Positions 6,811 through 18,111 of a stretch of 47,759 nucleotides of DNA are shown in pieces. Each line of letters starts with the position of its first letter. Position 1 is the stretch's first letter. The notes under the pieces were generated by a model, which saw only the letters and a program-made list of their open reading frames with translations, had not been told where the DNA came from and searched no databases. A program made the position numbers and the translations under genes. The stretch is from NCBI RefSeq assembly GCF_025753815.1, contig NZ_JAOWRF010000334.1, positions 1 to 47,759 on the forward strand. Direction: 5' to 3'. The stretch comes from Plectonema radiosum NIES-515 (GTDB lineage: Bacteria; Cyanobacteriota; Cyanobacteriia; Cyanobacteriales; Nostocaceae).

Positions 6811-8562
6811 TCAAATTCCATGACTCTTGCCAATCACCCAATTACGACGGAAAAACCGCGCTAAGGCTGATTCTGACAAAGATAGATAAATCGGGCGCCC
6901 GTGGGGACAGGTGCGTGGGTTGCGGGTGCGTTGCCAATCATCTAAAAGTGTCTGCATTTCTGGTAAAGTTAGGGGTGTACCGTTGCGAATTGCACTGCGA
7001 CAAGCTACGGCTACTTGCGCTGTTTGTAAATCACCACCCCAACTAAGTTCTAAAATAGCTTCTGCACAATCGTCTCTTTGCTGTAAAAGTGCAGGTATGT
7101 TACGAACTGCCCAAAGTTGTTCGCCAAAAGGTTCTATATCTATATTGATGCGTTGTAGTTGGGAAACTTGCGCCGGCGACAATTGATATAAAATAATCGC
7201 AGGTTCCACGGTAACAAGTTGCCAATTATCGTATAATTGCTCATATAAAACTCGCTCATGAGCAATATGTTGTTCTACTAACCACATACCACCGGCATGT
7301 TCGACAACTATATAAGTGTTGTTAACTTGAGCGACAGCTTTTAAAGAGTTAGGAGTCGGGTAGAGACGACCCGGTGGGTCGTCTCTACGGGAGTTAGGAG
7401 TTTTGTTTTCGTCAGAATTAGGACGTTGAACATGATAACCTCCTTTTTCTTCTGCGGCTTTGATTAATTTACTAACTCGGGTTGTGTGAATTGCTTCTTT
7501 GATATTGACAGAATCGATGCGAAGTGCTTGCTGAATTGCGCTGGATATTTGTTCTTGCCAATAGCTTAATTCATTGAGGTAAATTTCCGTTTTTGCGGGA
7601 TTGCGGTTCCAGTTAATTTGATCGGGGGAAATATCAAGATGTAAAAAACAGATGGGATAGCGATCGCGTGGTAATGTTCTGTGAAATCCTGTAAAAATCG
7701 TTTGCTCTAATTCTTTTGATTTTACCATGCGTCCGTTGATCGCTACTCGCACCCAATCTGGACGATGACGATGACAGCGATCGGGCAATCCTATCACTAA
7801 TGAGAGTGAGGAGTTAGGAGTGGGGTAGAGACGACCTGGTGGGTCGTCTTTACAAGAGTTAGGAGGGTTGGGTACTTCTAATTTTAGTTCTTGTAAATCG
7901 CCTTGTTTAACTTGATGTAAAATTTGCGGCAACAGTTTTCCCGTTGTGGCAGCCGGTGAAAGAGTGAACCATTCACGGTCATTTTGCCAAACTTGCCAGG
8001 TAACATGAGGATGACATAAGGCAATTTGATGAATCGAGGCTTGTACCGCTTTCATTTGAATAGCTGTGGTTGGCAAACCTTGACGCCGAGTTGAGTAATT
8101 TCCGAATAAATTGGATATTGTGACAATTGTACCAGGTGCGATCGCTGCTGCTTCCACTACCACAGGTTCCCCACCATAGCCATACACAACCCTGAATCCA
8201 CCACTTGCAGAATTTGCCGGACGACTTAAAATTTCTAAATCTGCCAAAGTCGTCAAACTGTGTAACGCTTCACCCCGAAATCCTAAACTGTTAATTTGCC
8301 ACAAATCTGCACAAGAGCGAATTTTACTGGTACTGTGTGCCGATGCTGCTTGTTGCAAGTCATCCAAATTCATTCCACAACCATTATCTGCTACTCGCAC
8401 CCGCCACTGCTGTGCCCATACAGAAATTATAATCCGTGTTGCACCTGCATCTAGGGAATTTTCTATCAATTCCCGCACCACTGAAGCTAGAGAGTCAATA
8501 ACCTCTCCGGCTGTAATGAGGTATACTACCTCCGTTGGTAAAGCTTGAATTGTAGAAGACAT
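6811..8562 (-). CDS. mutL: DNA mismatch repair protein MutL (endonuclease-type), with two repeat-derived insertions
   Basis: MutL couples MutS mismatch recognition to strand incision. The start ATG at 8562 (MSSTIQALP) fits the family; the frame extends 35 codons upstream without homology. The N-terminal GHKL ATPase shows ELIENSLDAGA, DNGCGM and GFRGEAL. The C-terminal half carries the endonuclease set: EQHIAHERVLYE, ACRSAIRNG, CPHGRP and FFRR at the end, as expected where MutH is absent. At 583 aa it is somewhat long. The excess matches two in-frame copies of a peptide containing DDPPGRLYPTPNS at about residues 233-251 (ATPase/transducer domain) and 388-406 (interdomain linker). Both are encoded by palindromic repeats. 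It follows the lipoxygenase by 132 bp on the same strand. Activity is probably kept, since all motifs are intact. Confidence 0.95.
   Translation of the reverse strand: MSSTIQALPTEVVYLITAGEVIDSLASVVRELIENSLDAGATRIIISVWAQQWRVRVADNGCGMNLDDLQQAASAHSTSKIRSCADLWQINSLGFRGEALHSLTTLADLEILSRPANSASGGFRVVYGYGGEPVVVEAAAIAPGTIVTISNLFGNYSTRRQGLPTTAIQMKAVQASIHQIALCHPHVTWQVWQNDREWFTLSPAATTGKLLPQILHQVKQGDLQELKLEVPNPPNSCKDDPPGRLYPTPNSSLSLVIGLPDRCHRHRPDWVRVAINGRMVKSKELEQTIFTGFHRTLPRDRYPICFLHLDISPDQINWNRNPAKTEIYLNELSYWQEQISSAIQQALRIDSVNIKEAIHTTRVSKLIKAAEEKGGYHVQRPNSDENKTPNSRRDDPPGRLYPTPNSLKAVAQVNNTYIVVEHAGGMWLVEQHIAHERVLYEQLYDNWQLVTVEPAIILYQLSPAQVSQLQRINIDIEPFGEQLWAVRNIPALLQQRDDCAEAILELSWGGDLQTAQVAVACRSAIRNGTPLTLPEMQTLLDDWQRTRNPRTCPHGRPIYLSLSESALARFFRRNWVIGKSHGI
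7346..7401. repeat. In-frame palindromic repeat in mutL, linker copy
   Basis: The palindrome GTAGAGACGACCC / GGGTCGTCTCTAC (7360-7388) is bracketed by direct repeats GAGTTAGGAGT at 7346-7356 and 7391-7401. It is translated without a stop as part of MutL. It matches the second copy at 7811-7866 almost base for base. Confidence 0.9.
7811..7866. repeat. In-frame palindromic repeat in mutL, ATPase/transducer copy
   Basis: Same module as at 7346-7401: GTAGAGACGACCT / GGGTCGTCTTTAC (7825-7853) between GAGTTAGGAG direct repeats. It is read in the same frame and gives the same peptide, within the transducer domain before the conserved VRVAINGRMVKS strand. Confidence 0.9.
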
Positions 8563-8694
8563 AAATTTCAGTATAGGCGAGTTGCCAAGCACTGAATAGA
8601 ATAAAAAAATTTCTAGCGGGTTTATTCTTTGGCTATGTCGGGAAATACCCATTTCCCGACTATCCATCCCACATATACAACTACTCTGTATCTA

Positions 8695-10854
8695 TTAAAT
8701 ATTGATGCTTTGAGGAATATTCGTAGGGAGCAAAAATTTGTAAGGTATTATCCTATCACCCTTACTATTACTATTTCTCTGGTTAATCTGTTGCTCAATG
8801 TCTTTTAGGTTTGTCTGGAATTTCTCCAAAGCCGATATTACATTTGGATCTGTAAAAGCTGATGCGGAATAATTGCCTAAATTGGTGTAATAGATAGAGC
8901 CAAGTAAATAAACTAAATTTATCTGATTTAGTGCTTGCTCTAGCGGTGGTAGACCATTTATGAAATTCTCTGGCTGCTGGGTATCTATAGGTACAGGTAA
9001 ATAACGGGCTAAAGGAAATGCTGGTGTATACATCATCAGTTCCTTTTGCGGAAAATTAACAGCAGCGTGTTGAGCGCTAGCCGTAAAAATAATCGTCGAG
9101 ACAGCTTTCACTAGATAATCTAGCGTTTTAATATGCCCTTGTCCATCGTCACCAAAATTTTTTAAGCGACCTCCTTCATGGGAAATCAATGTAGATGCCC
9201 AAGTCTGTAAATCTGGATCGTTAAGAACTGATGAATCACTGCTGTAGTAGAGACTAAAATATTCCTGAACCCAACTTTCAATAGCACCCCAAATCAATAA
9301 CCCGTCATCTCTATAGGGGTAAGTAGGTAGTTTGCTCGCATCGTCAACACCCCGACTTGTTAAAGTATCAGGAAAGGCAATATCATTAAAGTTAAATAGG
9401 TAGCTTTGCGCTCCATGAGCACCTAGAGTTTGGTCACTGCCAATACTGCTAGCTAGCAGCTCATCTACACCACCCCCTGGGGCGATTAAGGTTGTATGGG
9501 CGCCATAATTAATCAGTATAGTACCCTCAAGATGAGGTTTCAGCAGGTTTCTTAGATTGTGGTTGTCAGGCAATTGATTAGTTGCCACAACAAAAGGCTC
9601 AACCACTAAGTGAGTACGACCTAAGTGACTGACTAACTCGTGATAGTTGCTATCTGCCATTTGTACAATATTCTTGGCAGTCATCCACGTATCTGCGTCA
9701 GTATCAGTAACTAAGGGTGTAAATAAAATCCAATTATTACTAATTGAAGTCTGCTGATAACTAATTGCTACTGGGAATAAAGAGCGAACTCTATAGCTAC
9801 TTGGTGGTACTGCAAATAGCGCTAAAGGAGCAGAAATATACTTTTGTTTTTGAGGGAAAGTGCCATTTACTAAGCTATCTAACAGAGTATAGTCGGCTAA
9901 ATAAATTCGACCCTCAGCTAGTGCGTTATTTAGAGTATCTGAAACTCCATAGAAGTTAGCAACATCAGAGTATTTATCTTCAGTAATTGGTAAACGCAAA
10001 TCTAGTTGTGCTAGCTGCTGTAGCATAACTGGGTTGGAACCAGCCACCTGCATATAAGCAAAATATTTATCTTGTTGAAAGTGATAAGAAATATCCGGCT
10101 TGGCTATAACTTGAAATTGTTTGTTGTAATTTTCAAGGCTAGGAGAATTAGAAGCCGACTTGGAACTGGGGGTTTGATACTTAGCTAGTTCTGCTAACTT
10201 AGCCGTGGATTTAATTATTTCCTTAAGATTTTGGATTTGAGGCTTTTCACTTAATTCTTCTAAATTCAGGGTAACCCTTTCTGGATTTTCAATTAATAAA
10301 TGAGCTATCTGTTTGTCAATTTCTTCAAATTCCTCATCAATTGAAGGGTGAGTAATGCTTTCTGGTTGTTTAGCAAGTCTAGCAAGCGCAAGTTGCTCAT
10401 CAACTTTCTCTTCTTGGTTAATTTCTTCTAAACTTGATTTCAACTTCAAAAGAATAATGCTTAATTCTTCTTGAATTTCTGGCTTGTTTATTTTGTTACC
10501 AATTGCATCTAAGGAAACGCCAATTATTGATTTCAAGAAATCTGGTTGGGTAATTAAAGATTGGTTTAACTGAATAACAATTAATCGGATTACTACTGCA
10601 ATAACCCATTTGAGGTTGGGAAGTTCTTCTTTAGGAAGAAGAGGTATAGTAATACGTCCAATCGGGTATTGAGGTACATTTGTTATGGCTAAAGGATTTA
10701 GATAATCGTGGTTGTATTTATATGTAAAACCTTTGAATGCGGCTTCACGTAATTTTATAAGTGAGTATAACAGTTTAAGCAAATCTACTGTATCTAAGAT
10801 TGTATTTTTCTGATATGAGGTAGATGAAGAATCTTCAGTGTTAATCTGTGACAT
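8695..10854 (-). CDS. Lipoxygenase family protein (719 aa)
   Basis: Lipoxygenases insert dioxygen into polyunsaturated fatty acids to give hydroperoxides, using a non-haem iron. The iron ligands are all visible: HELVSH (His about 403 and 408) within SNYHELVSHLGRTHLVVEP, then SAQHAAVNF (His about 594 and the following Asn), and a C-terminal Ile (ends SINI). A second supporting motif is LPDNHNLRNLLKPHLEGT. The catalytic domain fills roughly residues 245-719. The first 240 residues are a charged helical region, not a recognisable PLAT domain, with no signal peptide. ATG 10854 is the only sensible start. It could be co-transcribed with mutL downstream, though the functions are unrelated. Oxylipin product and regiospecificity cannot be read from the sequence. 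Confidence 0.93.
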   Translation of the reverse strand: MSQINTEDSSSTSYQKNTILDTVDLLKLLYSLIKLREAAFKGFTYKYNHDYLNPLAITNVPQYPIGRITIPLLPKEELPNLKWVIAVVIRLIVIQLNQSLITQPDFLKSIIGVSLDAIGNKINKPEIQEELSIILLKLKSSLEEINQEEKVDEQLALARLAKQPESITHPSIDEEFEEIDKQIAHLLIENPERVTLNLEELSEKPQIQNLKEIIKSTAKLAELAKYQTPSSKSASNSPSLENYNKQFQVIAKPDISYHFQQDKYFAYMQVAGSNPVMLQQLAQLDLRLPITEDKYSDVANFYGVSDTLNNALAEGRIYLADYTLLDSLVNGTFPQKQKYISAPLALFAVPPSSYRVRSLFPVAISYQQTSISNNWILFTPLVTDTDADTWMTAKNIVQMADSNYHELVSHLGRTHLVVEPFVVATNQLPDNHNLRNLLKPHLEGTILINYGAHTTLIAPGGGVDELLASSIGSDQTLGAHGAQSYLFNFNDIAFPDTLTSRGVDDASKLPTYPYRDDGLLIWGAIESWVQEYFSLYYSSDSSVLNDPDLQTWASTLISHEGGRLKNFGDDGQGHIKTLDYLVKAVSTIIFTASAQHAAVNFPQKELMMYTPAFPLARYLPVPIDTQQPENFINGLPPLEQALNQINLVYLLGSIYYTNLGNYSASAFTDPNVISALEKFQTNLKDIEQQINQRNSNSKGDRIIPYKFLLPTNIPQSINI

Positions 10855-11393
10855 GATTTTACTGTTTGTTAATTTACCGAAAATTGTGGCTATTTTAGTC
10901 TTGAAAATAGGACTTGTGCATTGACACAGAAGCCTAAATAGCAGGTATGCCTTTTAAGGCTTTTAGCTAGATTTATTCAACTCCCTTTTTGCGATGCCTG
11001 CGGTTCTTGCTAGCCTAGGCAACTAACAAAGGATAGTTTATAAAAGTTTGAAATAACGAAATGCGCGTTAATACACAAGATAGCTCGTTTGAGAGCGTGC
11101 GTAAGTGCTATTACCATTATTCTGACAGAATTTGTACCACAAGTATACTCGTGTAATAAATTGAAATAAGTACGGTGAACTCATGGACTTGGGTATGGTT
11201 AAAACTCTCTGAAAGCCTGTCTCCAAGCTGGATTTATCGCCATTGGACTGCACCAAGAGTGACAAAGGGAGCAATTTCCTTAACCTGTCAAGGATGATTA
11301 CGAACAAAGCCTGGGTAGGCAGGCTTCAAGAATTCTAGCCCACGCAGGCAGGCTTTGTACGCACAACGCCACACCCTTCTAGGGTGTTGGTGC
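10855..11393. other. Intergenic region with repeat fragments
   Basis: No supported gene. The motif TAGGACTTGTGCATTGACA (10907-10925) recurs with one mismatch at 35710-35728 and looks like a solo mobile-element end. Direct and inverted copies of an AGCCTGCCTGCGTGGG-type repeat lie at about 11305-11362. A 7-bp-arm hairpin ACACCCT/AGGGTGT (11371-11387) lies directly past the stop of the deaminase-family gene. Confidence 0.5.
11371..11387 (-). terminator. Hairpin after the deaminase-family gene
   Basis: Perfect 7-bp arms ACACCCT / AGGGTGT with a 3-nt loop lie 7 bp past the stop of the leftward gene. There is no T-run, so termination is a guess; it may only stabilise the 3' end. Confidence 0.35.
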
Positions 11394-12440
11394 TTAATTA
11401 TCCCGCATCGATAAAGCTTTCATTGGTTCAGGTTTGAGCAACCCATTTAACAATGATGCCGGACGTTGATGGTAGGGCCAAGCAAAAGCATGACGGAAAG
11501 CTGCATCTTGACAAGCTTGTAGCTGTTGGAAGTTGATAATGTCGTAAGTCAAGAGATTTTCATACTCAAAGGGTAGACGGACATTATGCAAACCTGCATT
11601 ATCAGTACAAATAGCGATATCTACCCCCGCATCAAAACATCGGTCAAAAACTAACTTGAGTTGACGTATATCGTCTAAAGTACCAGTTTTTAAGTATGTT
11701 GTCGGGCAGACCTCCAAACACTGCCCGCGTTTAGCTACATCTTTAAGTAATTCTGGATACAATAGGGGAATTTGGATGCCGTGACCAATCCGCATCAAAT
11801 AAGGTAATAATTGTGGATAGCAACCAGCGGTGGTTTCGTAAACATGTCCGGTGGTTTTGACATTATGCGATCGCGCATAATCATACAAACTAATCCACTC
11901 ATCCAAGCGATCGGCATAATAGCTATCACCACCAGCAACATCGATTCCACAGATATACTTGGTATTTTGCGCTGCTAAATCCACAATCGCTTTATTCACC
12001 TCATAAGGTAAACGCGAATGCATACAAAGTATTTGGCTAGTCACAATGGGATATTCTTGTAATTGACTGGCACGTCCGACAACTTCCACAATCTCTGCCA
12101 TCTGGTCAATTCTCTTTGATTGACTTAAATGCTTTGGTGTACGGAGATAAGGAGTATAGCGCAGTTCCAGATAAGCCAAATTCTCAAAAATATAAGCACC
12201 CCGCATCAGACGATAGATAAAGTAAGGCAAACTTTCGGCATTTTGCACGCTTTCTACCAAGGTGTGCAATTCCAGATATTCATCTAACGTGCTGCGCGAT
12301 CGCGTGAAAAACTCTTCAAAAGCCGAATAGTCAGCAAACCGTGAAAGTAAATCTGACGAATTGCGTTCTAGGTATCGCCACAGAACACGGGGTACAACCG
12401 AACCGCCCAGATGTCTATGCAATTCAGCGTATAAAGCCAT
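11394..12440 (-). CDS. Adenosine deaminase-family metal-dependent hydrolase
   Basis: This is a 348-aa amidohydrolase-fold protein of the adenosine/AMP deaminase family, which hydrolyses amino groups of purine nucleosides. Metal and catalytic landmarks are visible: the N-terminal ELHRHLGGS (HxH and substrate loop), CGIDVAGGDSYY, TGHVYE (the position of the usual HAGE, keeping His and Glu), RIGHG, and CTDNAGLHN (the position of STDDP). The departures HVYE and CTDN suggest a divergent subgroup, so adenosine as substrate is not certain. The start ATG at 12440 gives the usual compact N-terminus. It stands alone, with a hairpin just past its stop. Confidence 0.85.
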   Translation of the reverse strand: MALYAELHRHLGGSVVPRVLWRYLERNSSDLLSRFADYSAFEEFFTRSRSTLDEYLELHTLVESVQNAESLPYFIYRLMRGAYIFENLAYLELRYTPYLRTPKHLSQSKRIDQMAEIVEVVGRASQLQEYPIVTSQILCMHSRLPYEVNKAIVDLAAQNTKYICGIDVAGGDSYYADRLDEWISLYDYARSHNVKTTGHVYETTAGCYPQLLPYLMRIGHGIQIPLLYPELLKDVAKRGQCLEVCPTTYLKTGTLDDIRQLKLVFDRCFDAGVDIAICTDNAGLHNVRLPFEYENLLTYDIINFQQLQACQDAAFRHAFAWPYHQRPASLLNGLLKPEPMKALSMRDN

Positions 12441-12725
12441 AATGGTCTTTTCCCGGAAAATTTCTGAAAAAGTTTAATAATATTAACAATAACAAATAAA
12501 AACGTAATTGATGGCAGTAATCATTTTTGATAAAGCTAAATATAAGACGGGTAGAGAAAGCTAGATATCCTGAAAAAAAGAGTTTATTACTAGTTACTTT
12601 TTGTACTCACTATTCTCCGATGGTAAATTTTTGGTATGAATTTGTCTATGTAAAAAAAACTACAGACTCAAATCCAGAACTGTAGTATATTTTTGATTAA
12701 AGACCATTTATAAAGTAAATCTTAA

Positions 12726-12839
12726 GTAGGGTGCGTTAGGCTGAAGCCTAACGCACCCTCAGATAACATGGTGCGTTAGGCGCTCATATCATGTTTCTCG
12801 TGACAAACTAGATCAAAATATGCGCCTAACACACCCTAC
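12726..12839. repeat. GTAGGGTGCGTTAG / CTAACACACCCTAC repeat element (114 bp)
   Basis: The outer ends GTAGGGTGCGTTAGGC and GCCTAACACACCCTAC are inverted repeats. Inside are further GTGCGTTAGGC and GCCTAACGCACC units. A related 105-bp element lies at 28542-28646. This looks like a short non-autonomous repeat of a kind common in cyanobacterial intergenic regions. Confidence 0.8.
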
Positions 12840-12879
12840 AATAACTTTATTTTTAGTTTATAAATAACCTCTTACTGAA

Positions 12880-12970
12880 TAGACATCTCCAGAAAAGACG
12901 TAGAGACGTTCCGCCGGAACGTCTCTACAAGGGTTCGGGGGAACGTATAATTAATTTCTGGAGATGTCTA
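12880..12970. mobile_element. MITE-like element, 91 bp, with embedded GTAGAGACG palindrome
   Basis: Perfect 16-bp terminal inverted repeats TAGACATCTCCAGAAA / TTTCTGGAGATGTCTA enclose the palindrome at 12900-12928 and a stretch AAGGGTTCGGGGGAACGTAT. A second element of the same length and plan lies at 36414-36504. It has no coding capacity. It sits just before the M20 peptidase start codon and could supply or disturb its leader. Confidence 0.85.
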
Positions 12971-12989
12971 ATGATGGATTGTAAGAAAA

Positions 12990-14273
12990 GTGATTCTTCG
13001 CGCTAGAACCAGTTTGTTAACTATAAGTTTGTTGTGTGTAATTATTACAATCTTTTTTCTATTCTCAACCTTAGATTTTGCTGTAGCAGTTCGCAATCCG
13101 GTACTATATGAAAAAGCACTGATTGCGAAATCTGAGTTTGTCACTCAACTTGAACCTCTTGTTAATATTGACTCTGGAACATGTGATGCACTCTTAATTA
13201 AATCTGGGACATGTCATGTGGAAGGAATTACTAAGGTCGAAAACCTTGTAATTGAGCAACTTAAGTTAGTCGGAGCGCAAATCGAAACAACAAACGCGAC
13301 TCCTAGTGTTGGACGAAACATTCTGGCAACGATTAAAGGAACTGGCAAAGCTAATATTTTACTTCTTGCTCATACAGATACTGTTTTCAAAGAAGGAACC
13401 GTTGCTCAACGTCCATTTAAAATTGTGGGTAATAAGGCTTACGGTCCCGGTGTAATGGACGACAAGGGAGGAATTATTTTAGGGATCGAAGCATTGAAAA
13501 TTTTGAAAGAAATGAATTTTCAAAACTTTGGAAAAATCACTTTTTTAATTAATCCAGATGAAGAAAAAGGGTCGCGTGGATCGCGAGATTTAATTAAAGA
13601 AGTCGCAAAACAACACGATTATGCTTTAGTTTTAGAATTTGGTTCGCCACAAGATAAAATTACCTCATGGCGTAAAGGAATTGGTCAGTATGGATTTGAA
13701 ATCAAAGGTCGAGCTGCTCATGCTGGTGCGGAACCGGAAAAAGGCTGCAATGCTCTATTAGAAGCAGCACATCAAACCCTGAATGCAAGTAAACTCGGCA
13801 ATCCTAGCAAACAGACAACTGTTAATTTTACTGTTTTGAGTGCAGGCGATCGCGTAAACACAATTCCCGATTTTGCCAAAGTTCAAGCTGATGTGCGGGT
13901 ACTGGAAGTTCAAGAGTTTGATCGACTTGAGCGTGACTTTAGGCAGATATCGCAAAACAAGCTTTTATCATGTACTGAAGTCAAAGTCATCTCAGAACGA
14001 GGACGACCACCATTTCCACCTAATTCAAAAACTAATGCGTTAGTCAAAAAAGCTCAAGCTATTTACCGAGAAATTGCCCTGAATCTGGGAGTTGAGGGTA
14101 GTGGTGGTGGTACGGATGGTAACTACGCTGCTGCTGTTGGTACAGCTACTTTAGATGCACTTGGTCCTGTAGGTGGTGGCGCCCATAGTGCGGATGAATA
14201 CATAGAATTGGAACGAATCGCTCCTCGGATTTATCTACTGACCAAGTTGTTAATCGATTTGGCAGCGAGTTGA
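12990..14273 (+). CDS. M20 family metallopeptidase (glutamate carboxypeptidase-like), exported
   Basis: This is a zinc-dependent exopeptidase of the CPG2-like M20 group. Metal-site motifs appear in order: LAHTDTV (His, Asp), GPGVMDDKGG (bridging Asp), NPDEEKGS (catalytic Glu and metal Glu), LEFG, the dimerisation-domain motif GRAAHAGAEPEKG and the final GGGAHSADEYI (His). The N-terminus has a hydrophobic stretch (LLTISLLCVIITIFFLF) followed by FAVAV, so it is probably exported or membrane-anchored. The start is GTG at 12990; an upstream in-frame stop at 12972 excludes a longer start. The 3' end overlaps the convergent kinase gene by 24 bp. Confidence 0.9.
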   Translation: MILRARTSLLTISLLCVIITIFFLFSTLDFAVAVRNPVLYEKALIAKSEFVTQLEPLVNIDSGTCDALLIKSGTCHVEGITKVENLVIEQLKLVGAQIETTNATPSVGRNILATIKGTGKANILLLAHTDTVFKEGTVAQRPFKIVGNKAYGPGVMDDKGGIILGIEALKILKEMNFQNFGKITFLINPDEEKGSRGSRDLIKEVAKQHDYALVLEFGSPQDKITSWRKGIGQYGFEIKGRAAHAGAEPEKGCNALLEAAHQTLNASKLGNPSKQTTVNFTVLSAGDRVNTIPDFAKVQADVRVLEVQEFDRLERDFRQISQNKLLSCTEVKVISERGRPPFPPNSKTNALVKKAQAIYREIALNLGVEGSGGGTDGNYAAAVGTATLDALGPVGGGAHSADEYIELERIAPRIYLLTKLLIDLAAS

Positions 14274-16037
14274 GTCGATCGCTTGCAATAATTCTCTCGC
14301 TGTGCAGGGTTTAGATAAAAATCCTTTGACACCTGTGCCGGCGGATTCGGCAATGTTTTGATTTGATAACAAACCGCTCATGGCGATAATTTTCACATGG
14401 GGATTTATTTTTTGTAGGGTGCGGATAGCGATCGCACCATCCATCCAAGGCATCATCATATCCAACAATACTACACTAATTTCCTGCTGTCTTTGGGCAT
14501 AAATTGCTACAGCTTCAATCCCATCACTGGCAGTTAGCACCCGATAATTATATGTTTCTAAAGATGATTTAGTCACATCGCAAATTGCAGCTTCATCATC
14601 CACCACCAAAATTAATTCGTTATTTCCCGTAAGTGGTTCTAGTTCAACAGAAGGCAGATCGATTTCCACTTTGGTGGAACAAGGTAAGTAAATCTGAAAT
14701 TGCGTTCCCTGATTAACTTCACTGTATAAATTAACAAATCCACCGTGGTTTTTAATAATACCCAGTGCTGTGGAAAGTCCTAAACCTGTACCTTTACCCA
14801 CCTCTTTAGTAGTGAAAAAAGGCTCAAAAATTTGCTCTTGAATTGTCTGCGGTATCCCTATACCTGTATCCGCAATGGTGATAGCAACATAACAACCGAC
14901 TTGGGCATCGATATGCATTTTGGCATAATGTTCATCAATGAGGATATTTTCGGCTGAAATCGTCATTATACCCCCGTCGGGCATGGCATCGCGGGCGTTA
15001 ACAACTAAGTTCATTAGCACTTGATGCAATTGGGTAGCGTTTCCCTGCACCTGCCAAAGCTTGTCTAATATGTGTGTATGGCAAGTGATGGATTTAGAGA
15101 AGGTTCCGGTGATAATGTCTTCAATTTCTGTTAGCAAAGACTTAATTTTCACAGTTGTCTGTCTGCCTTCGATACCCCGTGCAAAAGATAAAATTTGTCT
15201 AACTAAATTTGCTCCGCGTTTGACATTATTTTCTAACATTTTTAGCAGATGTTCGCTTTGCGGATCGGACAATTTCATCTGCAATAAAGGAACTGCTAAT
15301 AAAATCGGTGCTAACACATTGTTGAGGTCGTGAGCAATACCACCAGCTAAAGTGCCGATACATTCCAAACGTTGCGATCGCAACAGTTGTGCTTCTAGTT
15401 GTTTCTTTTGGGTGATTTCTGTATTAACAATGAAAATTGATTTCGGTTGCCCAAATTCATCACGCACCAAAGTCCATCGACTTTCTACTAGAATTTCATC
15501 ACCGCTTTTTTGTACTTGTTTTAATTCACCTTGCCACGAGGCGTTTTTAATTACAGTTAAAAGCGCTGATTCTGGCTGTGGTAAATCTTCGTACAAAAGC
15601 GTCAAAGCATCTTTACCAACAGCTTCTTCAACTTTCCAGCCGTACAAAAATTCTGCGCTTTTATTCCAGAATAAAATCTCATTCTGGATATTTATTACGA
15701 AAATTGCGTCAGTTGCTACATCTAGTAGCGCTGCTTGTTCGCGAATTTTCTGTTCTGCTTGTTTCAGTTGGCTGATGTAATGTATAAGCAATTTATACAG
15801 GATTGTAAAAAGCGCAAAATCTGCACTCTTGCTGATGAAAAATTTAGCGATCGCCTTTATGCTCCCAGAAAATTGTCTTTCTGGCAAGTTTTTTTTTGTC
15901 TCTTTCGGAAACAACTTAGGCAACATTTTCTGTGATAACTTTTGTGTTGACTCAATGTCGATAACTAGCATTTGAATATTATTTGTCATTTGTTTATCTC
16001 TTGGAGATATAATTGACTGCCAAGCGGCTTCAAACAT
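14250..16037 (-). CDS. PAS-domain sensor histidine kinase with C-terminal receiver (hybrid)
   Basis: The order is: variable N-terminus, hydrophobic segment near FALFTILYKLLIHYI, a PAS domain (ATDAIFVINIQNEILFWNKSA), a HisKA H-box (GTLAGGIAHDLNN, His about 235), a HATPase with NLVVNARDAMP, DTGIGIP and GKGTGLGLS, then a receiver with VVDDE and the phospho-acceptor in VVLLDMMMPWMDG (Asp about 525). ATG 16037 gives 595 aa. TTG 16052 is possible upstream, and ATG 15989 (MTNNIQ), preceded by AAGAGA, is a good alternative. A receiver after the kinase core implies a phosphorelay to an unknown partner. Its end overlaps the M20 peptidase gene tail to tail. Confidence 0.9.
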   Translation of the reverse strand: MFEAAWQSIISPRDKQMTNNIQMLVIDIESTQKLSQKMLPKLFPKETKKNLPERQFSGSIKAIAKFFISKSADFALFTILYKLLIHYISQLKQAEQKIREQAALLDVATDAIFVINIQNEILFWNKSAEFLYGWKVEEAVGKDALTLLYEDLPQPESALLTVIKNASWQGELKQVQKSGDEILVESRWTLVRDEFGQPKSIFIVNTEITQKKQLEAQLLRSQRLECIGTLAGGIAHDLNNVLAPILLAVPLLQMKLSDPQSEHLLKMLENNVKRGANLVRQILSFARGIEGRQTTVKIKSLLTEIEDIITGTFSKSITCHTHILDKLWQVQGNATQLHQVLMNLVVNARDAMPDGGIMTISAENILIDEHYAKMHIDAQVGCYVAITIADTGIGIPQTIQEQIFEPFFTTKEVGKGTGLGLSTALGIIKNHGGFVNLYSEVNQGTQFQIYLPCSTKVEIDLPSVELEPLTGNNELILVVDDEAAICDVTKSSLETYNYRVLTASDGIEAVAIYAQRQQEISVVLLDMMMPWMDGAIAIRTLQKINPHVKIIAMSGLLSNQNIAESAGTGVKGFLSKPCTARELLQAIDSTRCQID

Positions 16038-16052
16038 GTGTTTCGACAACAA

Positions 16053-18109
<2,057 letters not shown>

Positions 18110-18111
18110 TA

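Larger units (their letters stand above)
12441..12989. other. Repeat-rich intergenic region
   Basis: After an AT-rich stretch (the presumed promoter of the leftward deaminase-family gene) come two repeat elements, at 12726-12839 and 12880-12970, listed separately. The second ends 19 bp before the start of the M20 peptidase gene. No other gene is supported. Confidence 0.6.

Noticed and set aside
8563-8667. Longer MutL N-terminus (35 extra codons)
   Set aside because: The MutL family begins close to the first ATPase helix; the extension has no similarity to it and no Shine-Dalgarno.
11068-11307. 79-codon minus-strand ORF
   Set aside because: No motif, no Shine-Dalgarno, repeat-containing DNA; looks random.
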